DNA of 34,447 bases from Flavobacteriaceae bacterium (lineage in GTDB: Bacteria > Bacteroidota > Bacteroidia > Flavobacteriales > Flavobacteriaceae): assembly GCA_027068695.1 (NCBI GenBank), contig JAMOMG010000176.1, positions 1-34,447 of the forward strand. The letters run 5' to 3'. The position numbers and the translations under genes are program-made. The notes beneath the pieces were generated by a model that saw only the letters and a program-made list of their open reading frames with translations, searched no databases and was not told the origin of the DNA. Below, one piece after another: positions 18,036 to 25,332 of this stretch (the first letter of the stretch is position 1; each line of letters starts with the position of its first letter).

Positions 18036-18063
18036 AAACAATCGGATTAATATCCGATTGTTT
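18036..18063. terminator. perfect 12-bp hairpin between ilvE and nadA
   Basis: Arms 18036-18047 and 18052-18063 (core CAATCGGAT/ATCCGATTG) pair perfectly around a TAAT loop. It may terminate ilvE transcription, but the T run is better on the plus strand than on the minus strand, where only three T follow. It could instead be a leader structure of nadA. Confidence 0.5.
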
Positions 18064-18072
18064 TTGTGTTTG

Positions 18073-18103
18073 CTAAATTAAGAAAACTATTGACTTTTGA
18101 CAA
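18073..18103 (-). promoter_or_regulatory. weak candidate nadA promoter
   Basis: On the minus strand TTG (18101-18103) is followed after 20 bp by TAATTTAG (18073-18080), one mismatch from TAnnTTTG. If used, the 18036-18063 hairpin would lie in the nadA leader RNA. Confidence 0.25.
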
Positions 18104-18120
18104 AATTCGTTTGAAATGAA

Positions 18121-19173
18121 TTATTTTACTTTATATCTCCATCCAAATTTATCTTCAGCTTTGTTTTGTTGTATGGCTGTAATGTTTTTTTTAATAAAAG
18201 AAGCATAACTGTTTTCAACTTTAGGTAATTCAAAATTTTCACCTTGATGTGAAAAACCTAAAATAGGGCTAACCACAGCTGCGGTTCCTGCTCCAAACAT
18301 TTCTAGTAATTCACCTTTACGAGCTGCTTCAACAATTTCGGTTACTTTAATTGGTCTAACTTCAATATCAATACCTTCACTTTCTAGAAACTGAATAATA
18401 CTTTTTCGTGTAATTCCATCTAAAATTCTATCACTTGTTGGTGCGGTTAGCAATGTGTCATTTACTCTAAAAAACACATTCATAACACCTGCCTCTTCTA
18501 AATATTCATGAGTACAGGAATCTGTCCAAACGACTTGTTGAAATCCTTTTTCACGAGCTAATTTAGCTGGATAAAATGAGCCTGCATAATTTCCTGCTGC
18601 TTTGGCATAACCAACACCACCATTTGCAGATCTACTATATTTATCAGCAATAACTACTCTAACTTCACCAGCATAATAAGCTTGTACAGGTGAACATATA
18701 ATCATAAATTTATACCTATTCGATGCTGATGCTGAAATACCATTTTCTGTAGCAATTATAAAAGGTCTTATGTAAAGTGAATTTCCTTCTCCTTTTTTAA
18801 TCCATTCACTGTCAATTTTCAACAAAGTTGTTAATCCTTCAAAAAACAGGTCTTTTGGGAAGGCAGGCATATCTAACCTTTCAGCTGATATATTTATGCG
18901 TTCTTGATTTTGATCAGGTCTAAATAACCAAATTTGGTCATCGTCATCCTTGTAAGCTTTCATCCCTTCAAAAACTGCTTGGCCATAATGAAATACTTTT
19001 GCAGATGGGTCAAAAAGAATTGGTTGATAAGGCTTAATTATAGGATTTTGCCATTCTCCATCTACAAAATCACACTCAAACATGTGATCTGTAAATTCAT
19101 GACCAAATTGTAAATTGTTAAAATCAACTTCAGAAATTCTAGATTTTGCTATTTTTTCAATGTGTAAAGCCAT
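18121..19173 (-). CDS. ilvE: branched-chain amino acid aminotransferase
   Basis: A 350-residue fold-type IV PLP aminotransferase of the longer BCAT type. It interconverts leucine, isoleucine and valine with their 2-oxo acids using glutamate/2-oxoglutarate. Visible landmarks are FHYGQAVFEGMKAY at 61-74, the PLP lysine Lys191 in GYAKAAGNYAGS, and EAGVMNVFF (Glu227 region) at 227-235. GAGTAAVVSPI near 300 binds the cofactor phosphate. It is divergent from the DUF4920 gene with a -7 element for each direction in the shared 124-bp region. Confidence 0.95.
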   Translation of the reverse strand: MALHIEKIAKSRISEVDFNNLQFGHEFTDHMFECDFVDGEWQNPIIKPYQPILFDPSAKVFHYGQAVFEGMKAYKDDDDQIWLFRPDQNQERINISAERLDMPAFPKDLFFEGLTTLLKIDSEWIKKGEGNSLYIRPFIIATENGISASASNRYKFMIICSPVQAYYAGEVRVVIADKYSRSANGGVGYAKAAGNYAGSFYPAKLAREKGFQQVVWTDSCTHEYLEEAGVMNVFFRVNDTLLTAPTSDRILDGITRKSIIQFLESEGIDIEVRPIKVTEIVEAARKGELLEMFGAGTAAVVSPILGFSHQGENFELPKVENSYASFIKKNITAIQQNKAEDKFGWRYKVK

Positions 19174-19196
19174 AATTCACGAATATTTAGTTTGAA

Positions 19197-19204
19197 CAAA
19201 TTTA
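19197..19204 (-). promoter_or_regulatory. -7 promoter element for ilvE
   Basis: Minus-strand TAAATTTG, exact consensus, 23 nt before the ilvE ATG. No clear -33 TTG at the expected distance. Confidence 0.4.
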
Positions 19205-19260
19205 CTTAAAATTTTTAGTTTTAATTTTAAAAGTAATGATTTAAGATACTTTATTTTTAA

Positions 19261-19268
19261 TATATTTG
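19261..19268 (+). promoter_or_regulatory. -7 promoter element for the DUF4920 gene cluster
   Basis: TATATTTG, exact TAnnTTTG match, ends 29 nt before the ATG at 19298. It lies back to back with the ilvE element without overlap. Confidence 0.4.
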
Positions 19269-19297
19269 TTCAAAAAGTTGAATATAAATAAATTAAG

Positions 19298-19804
19298 ATG
19301 AGGAAAATTATAATATTAGTAATTGCTACAGTTTTTACATTGTTTTCTTGTAAAAATGAAAAAGAAAAAAATGAGAGTAAAAGTATTGATAAACAAGAGG
19401 TTAGTTATCTTTCTTTTGGAGATAAGATTAATTCGAAGCAAACTCTATCAAAAATTGAAATGGCTGAGAAGTACAAAAATTTAAAAGAAGGAGATACTCT
19501 TACTCTCAAGTTTACATCTTCAATTAATGAAGTATGTAAGAAAAAAGGTTGTTGGATGAAATTAGATTTAGGTGCAGATAAAGAAGTGATGGTTAGATTT
19601 AAAGACTACGGTTTTTTTATGCCTTTAAATGCTGATGGAAGAGAAGTGGTTGTAAACGGAAAGGCTTATGTTTCTACAACTAGTGTTGAGGAATTAAGAC
19701 ATTTTGCAAAAGATGCTGGTAAAACAGAAGAAGAAATTTTAAAAATAACAGATCCAGAATATACTTTAGCATTTGAGGCTGATGGAGTATTAATGAAAGA
19801 ATAA
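19298..19804 (+). CDS. DUF4920 lipoprotein
   Basis: A 168-residue lipoprotein (lipobox LFSC, Cys18) with a DUF4920 domain: SYLSFGDKI at the start, EGDTLTLKFTSSI, then the conserved CKKKGCWM pair of cysteines near residues 79-85 and VRFKDYGFFMP near 100-110. The domain has an OB-like beta pattern and no assigned activity. Two conserved cysteines next to a CxxCH protein encoded by the next gene hint at a redox or metal role, which is inference. The next gene's ATG overlaps this stop codon by one base, so the two are translationally coupled. Confidence 0.8.
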   Translation: MRKIIILVIATVFTLFSCKNEKEKNESKSIDKQEVSYLSFGDKINSKQTLSKIEMAEKYKNLKEGDTLTLKFTSSINEVCKKKGCWMKLDLGADKEVMVRFKDYGFFMPLNADGREVVVNGKAYVSTTSVEELRHFAKDAGKTEEEILKITDPEYTLAFEADGVLMKE

Positions 19805-20238
19805 TGAAGAAAGTATTACTCTTGTTGGGGATTTGTTTGAGTATTTTATCATGCAATTCTATAGAAAAAAAGTCTTTAAAAAACACAAAAGAAAGTGCAT
19901 TGGTAATGTACAAATTTTCTGAAATGGCTTTGTTGATGGAAGATATGTATTTGGCAAACGAAAATTTAAAAGAAAAAATTTTAAAACAGGAAGATTTAGG
20001 TCGTTTTCCAGAAAAATTTATCAATATTCACACAGCTTTGTTAACAGATGAAAATGATAGAACAGCTAGCTTTGAGGTGTTTTCAAAAGCACTTATAGCT
20101 AATCAAAAAGCAATATATTCCACTTCTATAGATTCTGTAAAGACCCAATTTAACACAATGGTGAATACATGTGTTGCTTGCCATGAAACTACTTGCTCTG
20201 GTCCAATACCAAGAATTAAAAAATTATTAATTCAATAG
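19804..20238 (+). CDS. CxxCH-containing lipoprotein, possible cytochrome c'-like protein
   Basis: A 144-residue lipoprotein (lipobox LSC, Cys17) that is largely helical and ends with a single haem c attachment motif CVACH at residues 123-127, followed by another Cys131. A C-terminal CxxCH after a helical body resembles cytochrome c' and related four-helix cytochromes, but I cannot confirm the family. If haem is attached, Met residues near 41-48 could supply a distal position; this is a guess. Its start overlaps the DUF4920 stop (TAATG), and mnmD begins 3 nt after its stop, indicating an operon. Confidence 0.65.
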   Translation: MKKVLLLLGICLSILSCNSIEKKSLKNTKESALVMYKFSEMALLMEDMYLANENLKEKILKQEDLGRFPEKFINIHTALLTDENDRTASFEVFSKALIANQKAIYSTSIDSVKTQFNTMVNTCVACHETTCSGPIPRIKKLLIQ

Positions 20239-20240
20239 GT

Positions 20241-20903
20241 TTGAAACGTGAAATTATTGTAACAAATGATGGTTCTACTACTATTCACTTACCCGAATGG
20301 GATGAACAGTATCATTCAAAACATGGGGCAATACAAGAAACCAACCATGTTTTTATAAAAAATGGACTGTCTCTTTTTTCAACTAATGTTATTTCAATTT
20401 TAGAAATAGGTTTTGGTACTGGGTTGAATAGTTTTATTACTTTTTTAGAGAGTGAGAAAAGAGATTTAACAATAGATTATGTTGGAGTAGAAGCTTACCC
20501 TGTTTTGCTTAAAGAAATAGAGCAATTAAATTATGTCTCAGCATTGAAAGCTAATAATTTTAATGCTGTTTTTGCAAAAATGCACCAACAAGAATGGGAA
20601 ATAAAAAATAAGATTTCAACAAAATTTTCTTTGACCAAACGGAAACAGTTTTTTAATGAAATAACTGATGAAAATAGGTATAATTTAATTTACTTTGATG
20701 CTTTTGGTGCGAGAGTTCAACCAGAATTATGGACAGAAGCTATATTTAAAATAATGTATAAAGCATTAAAAAATGGAGGTGTTTTAGTAACGTATAGTGC
20801 AAAAGGTAGTGTTAGAAGAGCTATGCAATCGGTTGGGTTTATTGTTGAAAGATTGGAAGGGCCACCAGGAAAAAGAGAAATGCTTAGAGCAACAAAAAAA
20901 TAA
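20241..20903 (+). CDS. mnmD: tRNA (5-methylaminomethyl-2-thiouridine)(34)-methyltransferase, stand-alone MnmD
   Basis: A 220-residue SAM-dependent methyltransferase corresponding to the N-terminal half of E. coli MnmC (DUF752). It performs the last methylation of mnm5s2U34 in tRNA anticodons. Motifs: EWDEQYHSKHGAIQE near 19-33, the SAM loop EIGFGTGLNSF near 56-66, YFDAFGARVQPELW near 151-164 (catalytic Asp), and a terminal GPPGKREMLRA. The oxidoreductase half of MnmC is absent, as in other stand-alone MnmD proteins. A TTG start is required: an in-frame TAA at 20217-20219 is followed by no ATG or GTG before TTG. Confidence 0.9.
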   Translation: MKREIIVTNDGSTTIHLPEWDEQYHSKHGAIQETNHVFIKNGLSLFSTNVISILEIGFGTGLNSFITFLESEKRDLTIDYVGVEAYPVLLKEIEQLNYVSALKANNFNAVFAKMHQQEWEIKNKISTKFSLTKRKQFFNEITDENRYNLIYFDAFGARVQPELWTEAIFKIMYKALKNGGVLVTYSAKGSVRRAMQSVGFIVERLEGPPGKREMLRATKK

Positions 20904-20920
20904 TTTATTTAATAAAATTT

Positions 20921-21061
20921 ATGGAACAGCAACGATTTAAAAAGCGTAAAAAGCCAAATTACAAACGAGGTTTTTTTTTAGTTATTTTATTAGCAATTAT
21001 TATATTTTTATGGTTTAATGCAGAAGCATTAATTACCAGTTTATTTAATTCTAAAAAATAA
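20921..21061 (+). CDS. 46-residue basic single-helix membrane protein
   Basis: A short open frame from ATG 20921 to TAA 21059-21061. It begins MEQQRFKKRKKPNYKRG, a very basic N-terminus, followed by one hydrophobic helix (FFLVILLAIIIFLWF) and a short tail ending SLFNSKK. The composition, A-rich upstream bases and the place 17 nt after mnmD on the same strand support a real gene. I recall similar tiny proteins next to mnmD in other Bacteroidota, but give no name. The positive-inside rule places the N-terminus in the cytoplasm. Its stop codon is one base from that of the converging glycosyltransferase. Confidence 0.6.
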   Translation: MEQQRFKKRKKPNYKRGFFLVILLAIIIFLWFNAEALITSLFNSKK

Positions 21062-21062
21062 A

Positions 21063-22190
21063 CTAATACTTAAAAACTCTACCTTTCCATTCATAATTCT
21101 TGAACAAGGAGAATACTCCTGTAAATACTATAAAAAATGGATGTAATAAAGATATTACATGGTAATATTTTATTGATTTCTGAGTTTTTAAAAATACCGA
21201 AGTTTTATAAATTAATATAAAATCAATACAGAACTTCAGAAAAAATACAACGAATAGATACTTCCAAATAAAAGGTTTTATAATAGAGGTTATTAGCAAT
21301 AAAATTAAAAGAAAGTTTAATAAAAAAATGATGATACCAATAAGTTTTGTAAAGGTACTTTTATAAGCTTTAGTTTTTGACGCCCATCTTATTTGTTGGT
21401 TGATAAATGATTTTAAACTGTTCTCAGCGTTGGTTTGTACAATAGAATCTGTAGATTTTAAAAAGAGTGTTTTATGAGGAAATAACGTGTGTATTTTCTC
21501 CAATAAAAAAACATCATCACCACTCGGTATTTCTGTATTGCCCTTAAATCCATCAATTTGATTAAATGTAACTTTATTGTAACACAAATTGGCTCCATTA
21601 CACATAAAAGGTTTTTTAATGCCAAAACCTCCTATGGTACTCCCCATTAAACTTATAAAATTTAAATTTTGAAAGTGAAAAAGAAAAAAATCTTGTTCTA
21701 TAAATTTTACTGGAGCACTAATAAATAATGGTTTTTTTTCTAAAATATAGTGGTTAAACATTGATAACCAGTTTGTTGGGGTAATGCAATCTGCGTCGGT
21801 AGTAACAATCCATTCATAATTAGACTGTGCAATAGCCGTAGTTATTGCATCTTTTTTAGGTGAATTTGATTTTATATGATTGTTAATTAGTTTTAAATTT
21901 ATAGAAGTGTGTTTCATTTTAAAATTAGTGATAATTGGCTTAAAATTATCTGTAGAATAATCATTCACTAAAATAATTTCAAATAAATTTTTTGGGTAAT
22001 TAATAATAGCGAGTGAATGAAGTAAGTTAGGTAGGTTATGAGCTTCATTTCTAAAAGGAATTACAATTGAAAATGTATTTTTAGGAGTGGTATTTTTAAT
22101 GCAGGTAGTTTCAACCTTGTTATATCCAATAATTAATAATGCAATTAATGCAAAATAAATGGTAGTTATAAAAATTAAAAAATAAATCAT
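21063..22190 (-). CDS. membrane-bound family 2 glycosyltransferase
   Basis: A 375-residue processive-type GT2. There is an N-terminal membrane helix (2-22), then the GT-A core: FSIVIPFRNEA at 40-50, NDYS at 76-79, the metal-binding DAD at 132-134, GDD at 224-226 and QQIRW at 265-269. Two or three C-terminal transmembrane helices follow. The presence of QxxRW and membrane helices suggests transfer to a lipid or a growing chain. The acceptor is unknown. Its ATG overlaps the stop of the upstream flippase-like gene by 4 bp, so the two proteins probably act together on one envelope glycolipid. Confidence 0.85.
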   Translation of the reverse strand: MIYFLIFITTIYFALIALLIIGYNKVETTCIKNTTPKNTFSIVIPFRNEAHNLPNLLHSLAIINYPKNLFEIILVNDYSTDNFKPIITNFKMKHTSINLKLINNHIKSNSPKKDAITTAIAQSNYEWIVTTDADCITPTNWLSMFNHYILEKKPLFISAPVKFIEQDFFLFHFQNLNFISLMGSTIGGFGIKKPFMCNGANLCYNKVTFNQIDGFKGNTEIPSGDDVFLLEKIHTLFPHKTLFLKSTDSIVQTNAENSLKSFINQQIRWASKTKAYKSTFTKLIGIIIFLLNFLLILLLITSIIKPFIWKYLFVVFFLKFCIDFILIYKTSVFLKTQKSIKYYHVISLLHPFFIVFTGVFSLFKNYEWKGRVFKY

Positions 22191-23149
22191 TTTTCTTCTA
22201 CAAATCTAAAATTGAATATAAAAATGCTTCCTAAAAGTGCTGGGATAGCAAAATTAAGAAACCACATGAGTGATGTAACAGTAATAATAGTAAGCTCATT
22301 TAGCCCAATAAAACTAAAAATCCATAATGCAACAGAACCTTTAATGGCCCAATCAAAAATAGTTAAACTAGGAATAACAGATGCTAAAAAATACATACAA
22401 AAAAGTAAGTTTATTAAAGTAATATAGTCACTTTCAACATTAAATAACTTCAATAAAAAATAAAACTGATGCGTAAAAACAATATAGCGTAATAATGCCA
22501 ATCCAATAGTCTTAAAGTAGATTTCTGTTGGAATAGATTTTAGAAAAGTTAGTATTTTAGTTAAATATACTTTGAGAGTTTTAAAGACTCTTAATTTAGT
22601 TAGAATTAAAAATAAAACAATTGTTATTGTAATAAATAGCAATAATTTTTTTATACTGAAATGTGAAATGTTGGAGGAGAAATGAAAAATAAAATAGGTT
22701 ATTCCCATAAAGCCAAAAAAGGTTGTTACAGCCAACTGACTTGCATTTCCAATAAAATTTAAGACAACAATTTTTTTTCTTGACTTCTTTTTAAAAAAGA
22801 GTGCTTTTGCTCCGTATTCACCAATTTTGTTGGGTGTAATTAAAGAAGCGGTGAGCGAAGCCAAACTTTGTTCAAAAGCCTCAAAAAAAGTAATTTTTTT
22901 TTCAACGGAAGCTACTATTTTCCATTTATATATTTCTAACAACCAGTTAATATCGGTAAATAAAAGTACCAAAAGTAAAGTCCATATATTTTTAGAAAAT
23001 AATAAAGAAAGCTGTTGTTGGAATTCAGAAAAGGATAAGCGCTGATTATGAACTAATTTATGATAAATAAAGTATAAAGCACCAAATACAATTACTAATT
23101 TGACTAGTAAAAGAATAAAATCTTTATGTTTCTTAGAGATATTGTACAT
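22187..23149 (-). CDS. lysylphosphatidylglycerol synthase TM-region / flippase-like membrane protein
   Basis: A 320-residue polytopic membrane protein with about eight helices, matching the UPF0104/LPG-synthase transmembrane family (the flippase part of MprF, without the aminoacyl transferase domain). Supporting segments are NWLLEIYKWKIV near 64-75, SLTASLITPNKIGEYGAKALFF near 93-114 (the conserved TP-x-K-x-GE motif) and the last segment with PALLGSIF. Such proteins are thought to translocate lipids or glycolipids. It is the first gene of a two-gene unit with the GT2 gene and is divergent from ruvC by only 24 bp. Confidence 0.8.
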   Translation of the reverse strand: MYNISKKHKDFILLLVKLVIVFGALYFIYHKLVHNQRLSFSEFQQQLSLLFSKNIWTLLLVLLFTDINWLLEIYKWKIVASVEKKITFFEAFEQSLASLTASLITPNKIGEYGAKALFFKKKSRKKIVVLNFIGNASQLAVTTFFGFMGITYFIFHFSSNISHFSIKKLLLFITITIVLFLILTKLRVFKTLKVYLTKILTFLKSIPTEIYFKTIGLALLRYIVFTHQFYFLLKLFNVESDYITLINLLFCMYFLASVIPSLTIFDWAIKGSVALWIFSFIGLNELTIITVTSLMWFLNFAIPALLGSIFIFNFRFVEEK

Positions 23150-23152
23150 TTG
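23145..23152 (+). promoter_or_regulatory. -7 promoter element for ruvC
   Basis: TACATTTG, exact TAnnTTTG, ends 21 nt before the ruvC TTG start. It overlaps the ATG of the divergent flippase-like gene (23147-23149 on the other strand). Confidence 0.35.
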
Positions 23153-23173
23153 GTTTTACAAATAAACAAATAA

Positions 23174-23725
23174 TTGAGTTCAGAAAAAATCATATTAGGT
23201 ATTGATCCTGGAACTACCATTATGGGGTTTGGGTTGATTAGGATTGTAAATAAAAAAATGGAGTTAATGCAATTAAATGAATTGTCATTAAAAAAATACA
23301 GTGATCATTACGTAAAATTAAAATTAATTTTTGAAAGAACCATTCACTTAATTGAAACGTATCATCCAGATGAAATAGCGATAGAAGCTCCTTTTTTTGG
23401 TAAAAATGTACAGTCAATGTTAAAGTTAGGAAGGGCTCAGGGAGTTGCTATGGCTGCAGGTTTATCAAGAGAAATTCCAATAACGGAATATTCTCCAAAA
23501 AAAATAAAAATGGCTATTACAGGGAATGGTAATGCAAGTAAAGAACAGGTTGCAAAAATGCTTCAAAATTTATTTAAAATTAAAGAGTTGCCAAAAAATT
23601 TAGATGCAACAGACGGTTTGGCTGCAGCAGTATGTCATTTCTACAACAGCGGAAAAGTAACTTCAGAAAAAAACTATACAGGCTGGGAAGCCTTTGTTAA
23701 ACAAAATGGGAAAAGAGTGAGTTAG
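23174..23725 (+). CDS. ruvC: Holliday junction endodeoxyribonuclease RuvC
   Basis: A 183-residue RuvC that cuts Holliday junctions made by recombination, working with RuvAB. The four acidic catalytic residues are in place: Asp11 (GIDPGT), Glu71 (AIEAPFF), Asp144 and Asp147 (LDATDGLAAA). The core ends near residue 160 and a short extra tail follows. The start is TTG at 23174: a TAA stop lies directly before it in frame, so no upstream start is possible, and the next ATG would delete the first catalytic Asp. ruvA/ruvB are not in the window. Confidence 0.95.
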   Translation: MSSEKIILGIDPGTTIMGFGLIRIVNKKMELMQLNELSLKKYSDHYVKLKLIFERTIHLIETYHPDEIAIEAPFFGKNVQSMLKLGRAQGVAMAAGLSREIPITEYSPKKIKMAITGNGNASKEQVAKMLQNLFKIKELPKNLDATDGLAAAVCHFYNSGKVTSEKNYTGWEAFVKQNGKRVS

Positions 23726-23728
23726 TAA

Positions 23729-24016
23729 TTAGATAACTACATCACACTCGTAGGTTTCATATTTTTGGTCAATTACTAATTTTCTATGTTCATTAAAAAG
23801 TTGATATTCTTTTGAGTTTTCTACTTTGTCTTTATCTTTTTTGGAGTTCCAATATTCAACCAAAAAATACCTATTGGCTTCGTTTCGATCTTTAAAAATA
23901 TGAAAATGATCTAATCCAGCTGGTTTTGCTTCTGTTAATTCTTCAAATTTCTGTAATTCTACAAAAGTTATTCCTTCCCCTTCTTTTACCTTAAATGATA
24001 CAATATGTGTGTACAT
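23729..24016 (-). CDS. Dabb-family (stress-responsive A/B barrel) protein
   Basis: A 95-residue dimeric alpha-beta barrel protein. It shows MYTHIVSFKVKEG at the start, the helix FVELQKFEELTEAKPAGLDH (in part) and FHIFKDRN followed by RYFLVEYWNSKKDKD, all typical of Dabb. Members range from stress proteins to small enzymes; no activity can be assigned. It has its own -7 element and converges with ruvC with only 3 bp between stop codons. Confidence 0.75.
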   Translation of the reverse strand: MYTHIVSFKVKEGEGITFVELQKFEELTEAKPAGLDHFHIFKDRNEANRYFLVEYWNSKKDKDKVENSKEYQLFNEHRKLVIDQKYETYECDVVI

Positions 24017-24033
24017 AACGTTATTGTTTTACC

Positions 24034-24041
24034 CAAATTTA
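24034..24041 (-). promoter_or_regulatory. -7 promoter element for the Dabb gene
   Basis: Minus-strand TAAATTTG, exact consensus, 17 nt before the ATG at 24014-24016. Confidence 0.4.
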
Positions 24042-24128
24042 CAATACAATTTTCAGTAAATGAGTAACAAAAATTACTTTTTTTATTTTTTTTTAATAGT
24101 GTACATTTAACAACTCATAATTTAAGCT

Positions 24129-25259
24129 TTGGCAGGAATATATTTACACATACCATTTTGTAAGCAAGCATGTTATTATTGCGATTTTCATTTTTCAACT
24201 TCCTTGAAAAAAAAAGATGAAATGTTGGTTGCTATTAAGAAGGAATTATTGGTGCGAAAAAACGAATTGGGGAGTGAACTAATAGAAACTATTTATTTTG
24301 GAGGAGGAACTCCCTCGTTGTTAACAGCAAAGGAGTTAGAATCGGTATTTTCTGTTATTTATAAGAATTATAAGGTTGTTAATAATGCCGAAATTACTTT
24401 AGAAGCGAATCCAGATGACCTAACTGAACAAAAGATTATGGAGTTGGCTAAACTTCCGGTAAACAGATTAAGTATAGGGATTCAATCTTTTTTTAATGAC
24501 GATTTGAAATTCATGAATAGAGCTCATACTGCTGAAGAATCTAAAAAATGTTTAACAGTTGCATTGCAATATTTTGACAATATTACCATTGATTTAATTT
24601 ATGGAGTACCTAATATGAGCAATGAAAAATGGTTGAAAAATTTGAAATTAGCATTTGAATTTGGAGTTCCACATATTTCTAGTTATGCGTTAACTGTTGA
24701 AGAAAAAACAGCATTGTATAATTTTATAAAAAAAGGTAAAGTTCTTCCTCTTGATGAAAATTTAGCCTTAGAGCACTTTAATTTACTTGTTAAAGAGACT
24801 GAAAAGAATGAATTTGTGCAATATGAAATTTCTAACTTTGGGAAACAAAATTATTTTTCAAAACACAACACATCTTATTGGTTAGGTGAGAAATATTTAG
24901 GTATTGGACCTTCTGCACATTCTTTTAATGGTGTTGAAAGGTCTTGGAATGTGTCAAACAATGCAAAATACATCAAAGCATTGGCTGAGGATAAATTACC
25001 AAATGAAGTTGAAAAATTAACGGTAAATAATGTATTCAACGAATATATTATGACAGGTTTGCGTACCATTTGGGGTGTTTCTTATCAAAAAATTAGAAAA
25101 GATTTTGGCGAAAAATATTTACAACAGTTAAAAAAGAAAGCACAACCTTTTATTAAAAGAGGTTTGTTAGAGTTAACGAATAACACACTGATTACCACAA
25201 AAAAAGGAAAATTTTTAGTAGATGGAATTGCGAGTGATTTGTTTAAAATAAATTCGTAA
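24129..25259 (+). CDS. hemW: radical SAM haem chaperone HemW
   Basis: A 376-residue radical SAM protein. The [4Fe-4S] motif CKQACYYC is at residues 11-18 and the SAM-binding GGGTPS near 59-64. The HNxxYW motif (KHNTSYWLGEKYLGIG near 243-257) distinguishes HemW, which hands haem to respiratory enzymes, from coproporphyrinogen dehydrogenase HemN. The TTG start is forced: an in-frame TAA stands at 24123-24125, and the next ATG would remove the cluster cysteines. The gene has no close partner on its strand. Confidence 0.93.
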   Translation: MAGIYLHIPFCKQACYYCDFHFSTSLKKKDEMLVAIKKELLVRKNELGSELIETIYFGGGTPSLLTAKELESVFSVIYKNYKVVNNAEITLEANPDDLTEQKIMELAKLPVNRLSIGIQSFFNDDLKFMNRAHTAEESKKCLTVALQYFDNITIDLIYGVPNMSNEKWLKNLKLAFEFGVPHISSYALTVEEKTALYNFIKKGKVLPLDENLALEHFNLLVKETEKNEFVQYEISNFGKQNYFSKHNTSYWLGEKYLGIGPSAHSFNGVERSWNVSNNAKYIKALAEDKLPNEVEKLTVNNVFNEYIMTGLRTIWGVSYQKIRKDFGEKYLQQLKKKAQPFIKRGLLELTNNTLITTKKGKFLVDGIASDLFKINS

Positions 25260-25279
25260 CCTATATGTAGTTTTAGTTA

Positions 25280-25301
25280 CACAACGTCACTTATTGTTGT
25301 G
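25280..25301. promoter_or_regulatory. inverted repeat in front of the OsmC gene, candidate operator
   Basis: CACAAC (25280-25285) and GTTGTG (25296-25301) form a perfect 6-bp inverted repeat separated by 10 bp. It ends 1 bp before the -7 element, so a bound protein would cover the -33 area. No T run follows, so it is not a hemW terminator. Confidence 0.35.
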
Positions 25302-25302
25302 A

Positions 25303-25310
25303 TAAATTTG
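25303..25310 (+). promoter_or_regulatory. -7 promoter element for the OsmC gene
   Basis: TAAATTTG, exact consensus, ends 22 nt before the ATG at 25333. Confidence 0.45.
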
Positions 25311-25332
25311 CCAAATAAAAAACAAGTTAATT

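Noticed and set aside
24015..24024. ATAACGTTAT palindrome at the start of the Dabb gene, resembling the LacI-type core
   Set aside because: It shares only the AACGTT core with the pckA sites, lacks the GAAA/TTTC flanks and overlaps the start codon; chance is likely in AT-rich DNA.
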